From Spirochaeta thermophila DSM 6192 (lineage in GTDB: Bacteria; Spirochaetota; Spirochaetia; Winmispirales; Winmispiraceae), in NCBI RefSeq assembly GCF_000147075.1, contig NC_014484.1:124001-188000 (forward strand): 64,000 nucleotides of DNA, read 5' to 3'. Below, in pieces: positions 16,504 through 24,672 of this stretch. The position numbers and the translations under genes are program-made. Under the pieces are notes generated by a model. It searched no databases. It worked only from the letters and a program-made list of their open reading frames with translations, and was not told the DNA's origin. Numbering within the stretch: position 1 is the stretch's first letter; each line of letters starts with the position of its first letter.

Positions 16504-18900
16504 TCATTTCCCCAGGAGGATTTTGAGCGCCTGGATCACCTCTCTGAGGAGAGAACCCTCCTCTGCCTCTTGTGCCTGCTCCTCCAGGAAATCGAGCCTC
16601 TCCTCACGCGAGGGGAGCACAGTGAGTGCCTCCACCAGGTCGATTACCTCGAGGAGTGCTGCCTCCCTTCCCGCCTTCTCGAAGGCCCGGTCGTACTCCT
16701 TGATCCGGGTGAGGAGTCCCGGAAAGGTGGCTTCCACCTCCGAAGAACCGAGGAACGCGTCGAGATATGACTTCGCCTCCACCCTCCCCTGCTCGCCGTA
16801 GCGGCTCAGGAGCTGATCCTCGCTCCGGGCATAGGAGGCATAGCCCCGACTCAGAGCCTCGAGTCGAGCCTCGGCTTCCTCGAGGGTTTCGATCCTGGCT
16901 TTGAGGGATGCGAGTTCCTCGTCCGTAGTGGCAGGTGGGCGTGCTTCGAGCTCTTCCTGTGCTGCTGCGAGTTGCCGGGTCAGTTCCTGGATCTTCACGG
17001 TGAGGGTGTCGTTCTCCTGGGTGAGCCGCTCTATCTCCCTTTGGAGCTGTGCTTCCTCTTCCGGCGGGAGGGTAGGCGTCTCCCGGGCCATGCGATCGCG
17101 TTCTTCCCTGAGGCGGGTGTTTTCGGATCTGAGTGCTTCGATCTGTTCTTCCAGGGACGAGATCTGCTCCATGAACCGGGCGGCCTCTCTCTCGTGGGCC
17201 GTGTCCTCCTGTTCCACCTGCCTGTTGTACGCCCGCATACTGCGGGTGAGACCCTCGAAGGCCTGCCTCCCCGCAGGTGTCCGGGAGAGACGGGAGAGGA
17301 TACGGGCATAGGCTTCCATGGCCGAGGGATAGTCTCCTTCGGCCTCCCGGCTCCGGGCCTGGGTGAGGAGGGTGGAGGCGGCATCCTCTCCTTCCCTCTC
17401 CACGCGGGCGAGGGCCGTGCGCCCCCCTATGTCGAGGAGCGAAGATACGAGGGCCTCCCTCCGGGAGGCGGGAAGCGGGAGATAGGTGAGGGCTTCCCTG
17501 TAGGCTGCGAGGGCCTCCTGATGGGATCCCCGCCGGTAGGCATCCTCCGCACGGGAGAGGGCGCTGGTGAGGGCCTCCCTACGGCGGGCTTCTTCCTCGC
17601 TCACCATCTGGAGGAGATACTCGTGACTCTCCTTGACGGCCGGGATCGCATCGAGCGCGGCGGTGTAGAGCTCCTCGGCCCTTGCCGTATCCCCGGAAGA
17701 GAGGGCCGTACGGGCCTGGGCGACGAGGTCCTCGATCCTCGAGAGGAGTCGGCTCTGGGCGAGGAGGGTGGCGGTGTCGAGGCGGGCCTGCTGTTCCTGC
17801 TCGATGAGCCTGGAGAGGGTCTCGGTAATGAAGAGGTCGATCTGCCTTCTGCCCGAGAGGGGGGTGAGTGCTGCGACCCGAGGCTGCGTGAGGAGGTCCT
17901 GAAGCGCGGTGAGGAGTTCGCGTGCCCGGCCGTACTCCTGGTTTTGGATGGCAGACCTGATCTCCCGGTAGAGGCCCAGGATCTGGTTCTCCACGGCCCG
18001 CGCCTCTTCCTCCATGCGGGAGAGACGTCCGAGTTCGGCCCTGGCCTCCTCGAGTGCGGTCTGCGCCTCCCTCGTCTGAGCCTGGAGGGCCTCGGTTCGG
18101 GCCTCGTACTGCCTCCGTAGTTCGGCCTCGCGCCGCTGGAACTCGGTCTGGAGGGTCTCCCGCTCCTGTGTGAGGCGGGTGAGGGTAGCCTGGTACTCCT
18201 CCCGGAGGCGGGTGATGGTCTCGAGGAGTCGCTGCCTTTCCTCCTCCGCCTCCTCCCTGAACCGGGCGAGTTCCTGCTCGAATTCCTGCTGCTTCTGGGC
18301 TTCGAACTCGGCAAGTCTGGTCTCTATCTGTTCCTCAGGTACACCGGCGGCCTGAAGGCGCTCTCTTTCCTTTGCCAGTTCAAGGGAGAGTTGCTCCCGG
18401 AGCTGGATCTCTTTCTCCCTGATGCGCTCCTCCATCTCGGTCTGGAGCTGTTCCTGCTGAGCCTGCAGTTCCTGAAGCCGTTTCTGGATTGAAGCGATCT
18501 CCTGCTCCTTTGCCCTGAGCTTCTCCTGGGCTTCCCGCTGGATCTCCTGGATGAGACGGGCCTCCACGGCGTTGATGGTTCCCCTGCCCGAGGCGATTTT
18601 CTCCTGCTCCTGTGTGGTGAGGTATCGGAAGCCGATGAAGGCGCCCGCGATGGCGAGGAGTGCCAACACATTGATGAGGAGCGGAAGGAACACTCCTCTT
18701 TTTCTCGCAGTGATACGGAAGGTGGTCTCGTCGACCCGGATACGCTCCTTTTCGACGATCTCCTCTATCTCTTTGAGGATTTCTTGCTCTTCCTCTTTGT
18801 TGAGAGTCGGTCGTCTTGTCTCCGAAGGACCGGTTTCCTCCATGATGATGAAGCCACCTTCCGCCCTATAGCGTTTCGCCCGTTCGAGAAGCCCGCCCAC
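16504..18900 (-). CDS. Membrane-anchored coiled-coil/TPR protein
   Basis: The 798-residue protein has a charged N-terminal cytoplasmic segment (about 1-68), one TM helix (VFLPLLINVLALLAIAGAFI, about 70-92) and then a very long Glu/Gln/Arg-rich coiled coil (about 95-320). TPR-like helices follow (AYRRGSHQEALAAYREAL, EGDYPSAMEAYARIL), then another coiled coil and a helical C-terminus. The start is a GTG at 18900 with GGGAG upstream; an internal ATG at codon 20 is an alternative. By topology the coiled coil would lie in the periplasm. No enzyme motif is seen. Such a long rod suggests a structural or spacer role in the envelope, but this is inference. It lies 120 bases downstream of a chemoreceptor gene on the same strand. 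Confidence 0.8.
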   Translation of the reverse strand: MGGLLERAKRYRAEGGFIIMEETGPSETRRPTLNKEEEQEILKEIEEIVEKERIRVDETTFRITARKRGVFLPLLINVLALLAIAGAFIGFRYLTTQEQEKIASGRGTINAVEARLIQEIQREAQEKLRAKEQEIASIQKRLQELQAQQEQLQTEMEERIREKEIQLREQLSLELAKERERLQAAGVPEEQIETRLAEFEAQKQQEFEQELARFREEAEEERQRLLETITRLREEYQATLTRLTQERETLQTEFQRREAELRRQYEARTEALQAQTREAQTALEEARAELGRLSRMEEEARAVENQILGLYREIRSAIQNQEYGRARELLTALQDLLTQPRVAALTPLSGRRQIDLFITETLSRLIEQEQQARLDTATLLAQSRLLSRIEDLVAQARTALSSGDTARAEELYTAALDAIPAVKESHEYLLQMVSEEEARRREALTSALSRAEDAYRRGSHQEALAAYREALTYLPLPASRREALVSSLLDIGGRTALARVEREGEDAASTLLTQARSREAEGDYPSAMEAYARILSRLSRTPAGRQAFEGLTRSMRAYNRQVEQEDTAHEREAARFMEQISSLEEQIEALRSENTRLREERDRMARETPTLPPEEEAQLQREIERLTQENDTLTVKIQELTRQLAAAQEELEARPPATTDEELASLKARIETLEEAEARLEALSRGYASYARSEDQLLSRYGEQGRVEAKSYLDAFLGSSEVEATFPGLLTRIKEYDRAFEKAGREAALLEVIDLVEALTVLPSREERLDFLEEQAQEAEEGSLLREVIQALKILLGK

Positions 18901-19020
18901 GTCCTACTCCCTCGTTTCTTCGTGGATTCCTCTCACTCTCTACGGTGAAGAGTTCTGGTGTTCTCCATGTTCTCATCGGGAGACAGCTCCTTATTCTTCA
19001 GAGTACTCACCCTTCCTTCC

Positions 19021-20625
19021 TCAGAAGTCCTTGAAGTCGTCGAGGGGGAGCGTCTCCTCGGGGCGTATGATCTCGACGTCCTTGTGGTCGTGGGGATCCC
19101 TTGGTGGGGGTGTGGTCCGGGGCGGTGTCTTGGCGGGGGGACGGTCCTTCTCGGTGTGGTGTTCGCCGTCCGCGTGGGCGGCGGCGGCGGCGCGGGCGCC
19201 GTTCACGATGCGGTTGAGGACCACCACGACCTCACGGAGCTGTTCCACCTGGGAGAGGAGCTCCTCACCGGCACTGGCCGTCTCCTCGGAGGAGGCGGCC
19301 GTCCCCTGTACCACGGTGTTGACCTGGGAGATGGCCTTGGTGACCTGGGAGACACCCCTGGACTGTTCCTTGAAGGCGGTGGTGATCTCGTCGAGGAGGA
19401 CGTTGACCTTGCCGGCGAGGGTGCTCACCTTGAGGGCGCTCTCCTTGACGGTGGAGAGTTTCTCCTGGCCGGAGTCTATGCTGTCGACCACGGTCTCGAT
19501 GAGCTCGGTGGTCTCCTTTGCGGCCTCGGCGCTCTTCTGGGCGAGGGACTTGACCTGCTCGGCGACCACGGCGAAGCCCCTGCCGGCCTCACCGGCCCTG
19601 GCGGCCTCCACGGCGGCGTTGAGGGCGAGGATGCTCGTCTGGAAGGCGATGTCGTCGATGACCTTGTTGATCTTGACGATCTTTCTGGCGTTCTCGCTTA
19701 TGAGGGTCATGGCGTTCTGGAGTTCCTCGGTCTGCCGGGTGGAGAGGCCGGCGCTCTCGTTGGTCTCCTTCATGAGGAGCTCTGCCTCGGTGACGGTCTT
19801 GGTGTTGGACTCGATGATGGACTGGAGTTCCTCCATGTTGCTGGTGATCTCCTCGACCGAGCTTGCGAGCTCGCTCGCGCCGCTGGAGAGTTCCTGGCTG
19901 GAGGAGGAGACCTGGGTGGCGGCCGATTCGAGCTGGTTGGAGGAGGCGAGGAGGTTGCCGCTCACGTTGGTGATGGGGAGGGAGATGCTCCGCGCCATGA
20001 GGATGGCAAGACCGAGGGAGATGGCCACGATGACGGCGATGGAGACGAGGATGAGGTTGAAGAGGGCCCCGGTCTCGGCCTCCACGTCGTCGAGGTAGAT
20101 CCCGCTCCCTATGATCCAGTCCCACGGCTCGAACAGCTTCACGTACGAGATCTTGGGTACGGGGTTGTCGAAACCCGGTTTGGGCCACATGTAGTCCACG
20201 AATCCGGCACCCTTCTCGTTACACACCTTCACCATCTCCATAAAGAGCTTCTTGCCGTTGGGATCTTCGTAATCGGAGAGGTCGGTACCTTCCAGTTCAG
20301 GTTTGTAGGGGTGCATCACCATGTAGGGACGGGTGTCGTTTATCCAGAAGTACTCTTCTTGCTCGTAGCGTAACTGTCGCACAAGCTCCTTCGCGCGCTC
20401 CTGCGCCTCCTGTGTGGAAAACACTCCCTCTTGGGCCTTTTGTGCGTAAAACACAAGCACGCCATAGGCCACTTCGACCACGTGTCGGGTCTTGAGGTAT
20501 TTCTCCGCGTAGAGGTCCTTCCTCACCTCCGGATAGACGTAGAGCAGCACGAAGAGCGAGTAGAGCACGATGATGATGAGGGCGATGAGGATGATCTTGT
20601 AGGACAGTCTCAGGTTCTTGAGCAT
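19021..20625 (-). CDS. Methyl-accepting chemotaxis protein with single Cache domain
   Basis: The 534-residue receptor has TM1 (about 9-30), an extracytoplasmic Cache domain of the sCache_2 type with [20 protein letters not shown] and [15 protein letters not shown]2 (about 190-213), and a signalling hairpin. The hairpin tip is [20 protein letters not shown] then [17 protein letters not shown]. sCache_2 receptors often bind small carboxylates; the ligand here is unknown. A His/Pro-rich linker leads to the C-terminal end LDDFKDF, whose last five residues (DFKDF) resemble the xWxxF tether that binds CheR/CheB. The ATG at 20625 has GGAGGAGG upstream and is preferred over an earlier in-frame ATG. 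It is divergent from pyk. The 120 bases downstream, before the next gene, hold nothing I can identify. Confidence 0.93.
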   Translation of the reverse strand: MLKNLRLSYKIILIALIIIVLYSLFVLLYVYPEVRKDLYAEKYLKTRHVVEVAYGVLVFYAQKAQEGVFSTQEAQERAKELVRQLRYEQEEYFWINDTRPYMVMHPYKPELEGTDLSDYEDPNGKKLFMEMVKVCNEKGAGFVDYMWPKPGFDNPVPKISYVKLFEPWDWIIGSGIYLDDVEAETGALFNLILVSIAVIVAISLGLAILMARSISLPITNVSGNLLASSNQLESAATQVSSSSQELSSGASELASSVEEITSNMEELQSIIESNTKTVTEAELLMKETNESAGLSTRQTEELQNAMTLISENARKIVKINKVIDDIAFQTSILALNAAVEAARAGEAGRGFAVVAEQVKSLAQKSAEAAKETTELIETVVDSIDSGQEKLSTVKESALKVSTLAGKVNVLLDEITTAFKEQSRGVSQVTKAISQVNTVVQGTAASSEETASAGEELLSQVEQLREVVVVLNRIVNGARAAAAAHADGEHHTEKDRPPAKTPPRTTPPPRDPHDHKDVEIIRPEETLPLDDFKDF

Positions 20626-20790
20626 GGGCCGCCTCCTCCTGGTGTGCGGGAGGTTCTCATACATGGACCCCCATAATCTATTGTTTTACATGACTCGGGA
20701 GATTTCAATAGAAGATGACGAGAAAACGATATTTTCTTTTCACTGGAATTGTGATACAACACCTGGGATCATACTGACCGGGAGCCGGCC

Positions 20791-22215
20791 ATGAGAAAGA
20801 ATACCAAGATCATAGCGACGATCTCCGACAGTCGGTGCGACTTCTCCTTCATCAAAGCCCTCATCGAGGAAGGGGTGGACGCGTTCAGGCTCAACACCGC
20901 GCACCAGACACCCGAGACGAGCAAACGGGTGGTGGATGCGATCCGCAAGGTCTCATCCCATGTGGCGATCGTGCTCGATACCAAGGGCCCCGAGGTGAGA
21001 ACACGGCTCGGTGGGGCCCCGCTCGAGGTGCAGGAGGGAGATGTGGTATGGGTGGGGGGTGAACCTGTTGAGGATGCCCCCTGGTTCTCCACCTCGTACG
21101 AGCGGTTCGTCGAGGATGTGCCGGAAGGGGCGAGACTCCTCATCGACGACGGGGAGATCGGCCTCCTGGTGGAGGAGCGGAAGGCAGGTCGGCTGGTATG
21201 CAGGGTGGAGAACGAAGGGGTGGTCAAGGACAAGAAGAGCATCAACGTCCCGGGCGTGCACCTCTCGCTTCCGGCGCTCACCGGCAAGGACAGGGAATAC
21301 GTACGCTTCGCCGTGGAAGAAGGGGTGGACTACATCGCTCATTCCTTCGTGCGCAGCCGGGAGGATGTGGAGGAGGTGAGAGAGGCCCTCGAGAGGGCGG
21401 GAGGGGATGCCGGCACGGTGGGGATCATCGCCAAGATCGAGAACCGGGAGGGGGTGGACCACGCCGAGGGTATCCTCGACACATGTGACGGGCTCATGAT
21501 CGCGCGGGGAGACCTGGGGATAGAGATACCGGCCGAGGAGGTCCCGGCGATCCAGAAGAGGCTCATACGTCTGTGCATGGAGCGGGCGAAGCCGGTGATC
21601 ACCGCCACCCAGCTTCTCCACTCCATGATAGAGAACCCCCGGCCGACCAGGGCCGAGGTGACGGACATCGCCACCGCGGTGCTCGACGGTACGGACGCCC
21701 TCATGCTCAGCGGAGAGACTGCGTACGGCAAGTACCCCGTGGAGGCGGTGAAGACCATGGTGCGAGTGGCCTCCACGGCCGAGAAGATGAGGCCCGAGCT
21801 CCCTGAACACGACATCGTAGGCTATACCAACCCTGTGCGCTACTTCCTCTCGCAGGTGGCCATGAAGGCGAGCTACCGGCTTCCCATCGCGGCCATCATC
21901 GTGCATACCTACACCGGGAGGACCGCGAGGCTGGTGTCCTCTTTCAGGGGCAAGACACCGGTGTATGTCTTCTGCCATGATTCCCGCGTGGCCCGAAGGC
22001 TGGCCCTCTCGTATGGGGTGTACCCCCGGGTGATAGAACTTCCCGAGAGCACCGACGAGCTGGTGAAGGAGAGCATCTCCTCTCTCCTCACGGAAGGGGA
22101 TGTCCGTCCCGAGGATCTGGTGTTGATCCTCGCAGGATCCCCGCCGCATCAGAGCAACAGCTCGAACTTCCTGGAGATCAATACCGTCGCCACCTATCTC
22201 AAGGAGCGGGGATAG
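20791..22215 (+). CDS. pyk: Pyruvate kinase
   Basis: The 474-residue enzyme converts phosphoenolpyruvate and ADP to pyruvate and ATP. Motifs in order are MRKNTKIIATISDSR, FRLNTAH, VLDTKGPEVRT, the catalytic Lys in IIAKIENREG, ARGDLGIEIPAEEVP and MLSGETAYGKYPVEAV, with the usual C-terminal domain. The K+-site segment normally reads RxNFSH; here it is RLNTAH, so the Ser ligand is Ala, while D and T of DTKGPE are kept. A GGGAG precedes the ATG at 20791. The 165-base gap upstream is AT-rich (around 20725-20760) and probably carries the divergent promoters for pyk and the receptor, but no single pair of boxes is clearly best. Confidence 0.95.
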   Translation: MRKNTKIIATISDSRCDFSFIKALIEEGVDAFRLNTAHQTPETSKRVVDAIRKVSSHVAIVLDTKGPEVRTRLGGAPLEVQEGDVVWVGGEPVEDAPWFSTSYERFVEDVPEGARLLIDDGEIGLLVEERKAGRLVCRVENEGVVKDKKSINVPGVHLSLPALTGKDREYVRFAVEEGVDYIAHSFVRSREDVEEVREALERAGGDAGTVGIIAKIENREGVDHAEGILDTCDGLMIARGDLGIEIPAEEVPAIQKRLIRLCMERAKPVITATQLLHSMIENPRPTRAEVTDIATAVLDGTDALMLSGETAYGKYPVEAVKTMVRVASTAEKMRPELPEHDIVGYTNPVRYFLSQVAMKASYRLPIAAIIVHTYTGRTARLVSSFRGKTPVYVFCHDSRVARRLALSYGVYPRVIELPESTDELVKESISSLLTEGDVRPEDLVLILAGSPPHQSNSSNFLEINTVATYLKERG

Positions 22216-22265
22216 GGGCGCCTCGCCTTCACAAGACTCGAAGATCCTTACACTGAGGAGCAGGT

Positions 22266-24566
22266 ATGCTTTCCCAGAGAGAGCTCAAGCGGACCATGCG
22301 CTATTCCCTCCTGAGTGGGGTGGCGTTCGTCTTCTGGTTCCAGGTGTGTTCCCCTCAGTCGCTCTTCAACGTGTTCATAAAGAATCATCTTGGGGCAGGG
22401 GCGAGCGGCCTGGGTCTCCTCATCGCGGTCATCTCCATGATGGGGGTGCTTCAGATCTTCGCGGTGCCCCTCTTCAACATGGTGAAGACGCCGAAATGGT
22501 TGTGGCTCATCACCCATGTCATCCATCGGCTTCACAGCTTCGTGCTCGCCGGTGTGGCCTTCTCCGTGGCATCGGGGGGCGACAAGGAGACGGGGTTCTG
22601 GATCATTGTCGTGACCATGGGGGTGAGCTGGGCCCTCACCAACCTCACGGGTTCAGGGTGGTGGTCCTGGATGGCGGATCTCTTCCCCGAGGAGATCCGG
22701 GCGGAGTTCTTCGGAAAACGTTCCGCCCTTTCCAATGTGGTGAACATGATCTGGTTCTTCGCGGTGAGTCTTTCGCTCGATCTGGTTCCCGAGGAGGGTG
22801 TCTTTCTCTTCTGGGGTGTGGTGTTCATCATCGGTGGGATAGGGGGGCTCGCGGACATCCTCTTCCATCTGCCCATGCCGGCGAGATCCCATGAGCGGGA
22901 GCAGGGTGTCGGTTTCAAGGGGCTGTGGGAACCTCTCAAGGACGAGCGCTTCAGGCCCTTCCTCTTCGTCATAGGGACCGTCCTCTTCGCCGTGAACCTC
23001 TCGATGCCCTTCCTGTCCCCCTATATCGTGGATCCGCGGCACGTGGGGGCCCCCAACTTCTGGCTGGGGATCCAGTTCATACTCTTCCAGATCACCTGGG
23101 TGCTCACCGCACCCCTCTGGGGGCTCTCCATGGACCGGTTCGGGAGGAAACCGGCGGTGGTGCTCGGCGTCCTGGGACGTCTCTCGTGGGTGGGGTTCCT
23201 GTTCCTCTCGCCGACGAACTACCAGGTGATCATCCCCCTCGCTTCCATCGTGACCGGCATCTTCGGCCCCCCGCTTTGGGACGGTATGCAACAGATGATG
23301 CTCTCTCTCGCCCCTGAGCGGGGAAGGGTCTCCTACGTGGCCTGGTTCTGGCTCGTGTGGGGTGTGGCATCGGCGGGAGGATCGGCGCTGGGCGGCGTGA
23401 TAAGCGATGCCGTGGATGCAGCCTCCTTCTCCATCCGGGGGGTGGGGCCGGTGGACGGGTTCCAGGTGGTGCTCTCGCTCTCGTTGTTCCTGTGTGCCGT
23501 GGCCCTCATGGTGCTCATGGGTATCGAAGAAGGGAAGGGCAAGACGGCCCGGTATGTCCTCGCCCGGCTCGCCAACCCGGGGGTGGTCCGGACCTACGTG
23601 AACATGGGTATCATCCGCGGATCCGCCCCCTCCGAGCGTGTGGTCTCGGCCCTGAGGGCGGTGAACGAGCGAGACAGCCTCCTCCTGGAGGAGGTGAAGG
23701 CGCGGCTCAACGACCCCGACGAGGAAGTGCGGCGTGAGGCGATACAGGCGCTCGCCAGACTGCGGGCCTCCTCGGCCGTGGACCTGCTCGTCTCCCACCT
23801 CCGTGACGACTCCTCCTCCCTCAGGGTGGAGGCGGCCCGGGCCCTGGGGGCGATCGGTGACCCGCGGGCCATCCCGGCGCTCATCGAGGGGCTCACTTCT
23901 TCTTCCCCGGAGCTCCAGCTCGCCTGTACCTATGCCCTGGGGGAGATAGGGGGCGAGGAGGCCGCAGGCGTGCTCCTCTCCACCCTCAAGGACGAGGAGT
24001 CGCCCGAGCATCTTAAGGTCTCGGGGGCCACGGCCGCGGCGAAACTGGGTGTGCTGGAGGCGGCATGGGAGATCATTCCTCTCATGCACCGTTCTCCGAA
24101 TCGCGTACTCAAGACACAGCTCGCCATCGCCCTCGCGAACCTCCTCGGGAGACCGGGGGAGTTCTACCGACTGGTGACCGGGGGTGAACAGGAAGAGGTG
24201 CGGGAGAGGATGCTCCGATCGCTCCCTGCCCAATGCAGCAGACTCCTCTTCAGGATGGGCCTTCCTTCGAAGGAGGTGGAGACGATCCGGAAGGGGATCA
24301 CGGAAGCGGTCGACCTCTTCCTCGAGGGGAGGAAGGAGGAGTGCAGGGAGACCCTCGGAGAGGTGGGCAAGAGGCTCGTCCTCCTGTGTGCAGAGGCGAG
24401 GAACGTAGAAGAGGGCACGGTGTTCGAAAAGGCCTGCCGGCTGGATCAGCGCCTCGGCGTGTGGTGGTGGCTCCTCAAGAAGGCCCGGGAGACCGACGAT
24501 CCAGGGCAGCTGGAACTCGATCTTCTCGTCCTCCTCTACGCCCTCGGGGTGATGGAGATCCCGTGA
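22266..24566 (+). CDS. Major facilitator transporter fused to HEAT-repeat domain
   Basis: The 766-residue protein has an MFS-like membrane part (about 15-425) with multiple hydrophobic helices and the loop motif MDRFGRKPAVVLG near residue 290. A soluble C-terminal part (about 460-760) starts with HEAT/PBS-lyase-type helical repeats: LNDPDEEVRREAIQALARL, LRDDSSSLRVEAARALGAIG, PRAIPALIEGL. The substrate is unknown. HEAT repeats usually bind proteins, so the tail may couple transport to a partner. The ATG at 22266 has GAGGAG at good spacing. It follows pyk by 50 bases with no obvious terminator and could be cotranscribed. A frameshift is not needed to explain the fusion, since repeats continue in frame from the last membrane segment. 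Confidence 0.86.
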   Translation: MLSQRELKRTMRYSLLSGVAFVFWFQVCSPQSLFNVFIKNHLGAGASGLGLLIAVISMMGVLQIFAVPLFNMVKTPKWLWLITHVIHRLHSFVLAGVAFSVASGGDKETGFWIIVVTMGVSWALTNLTGSGWWSWMADLFPEEIRAEFFGKRSALSNVVNMIWFFAVSLSLDLVPEEGVFLFWGVVFIIGGIGGLADILFHLPMPARSHEREQGVGFKGLWEPLKDERFRPFLFVIGTVLFAVNLSMPFLSPYIVDPRHVGAPNFWLGIQFILFQITWVLTAPLWGLSMDRFGRKPAVVLGVLGRLSWVGFLFLSPTNYQVIIPLASIVTGIFGPPLWDGMQQMMLSLAPERGRVSYVAWFWLVWGVASAGGSALGGVISDAVDAASFSIRGVGPVDGFQVVLSLSLFLCAVALMVLMGIEEGKGKTARYVLARLANPGVVRTYVNMGIIRGSAPSERVVSALRAVNERDSLLLEEVKARLNDPDEEVRREAIQALARLRASSAVDLLVSHLRDDSSSLRVEAARALGAIGDPRAIPALIEGLTSSSPELQLACTYALGEIGGEEAAGVLLSTLKDEESPEHLKVSGATAAAKLGVLEAAWEIIPLMHRSPNRVLKTQLAIALANLLGRPGEFYRLVTGGEQEEVRERMLRSLPAQCSRLLFRMGLPSKEVETIRKGITEAVDLFLEGRKEECRETLGEVGKRLVLLCAEARNVEEGTVFEKACRLDQRLGVWWWLLKKARETDDPGQLELDLLVLLYALGVMEIP

Positions 24567-24614
24567 TCCCTTGAGGGGCTCAGCGAAAAAGTGCGGACAT
24601 TCCCCCCTGTTTCC

Positions 24615-24643
24615 TTGAATTTCACGAGGGAGGCTACCATACT
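24615..24643 (+). promoter_or_regulatory. Candidate promoter of the chemotaxis operon
   Basis: TTGAAT and CATACT are spaced 17 bases apart; the predicted transcription start is about 24650. This favours the GTG at 24673, with AGGGGG upstream, over the GTG at 24649 as start of cheA. Confidence 0.5.
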
Positions 24644-24672
24644 GTATAGTGTCGGGCAGCCAGGGGGTGAGA

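Noticed and set aside
20740-20758. CRP-type site in the pyk upstream region (TTGTGATACAAC)
   Set aside because: Only one half matches TGTGA; the second half is not present at the right spacing.
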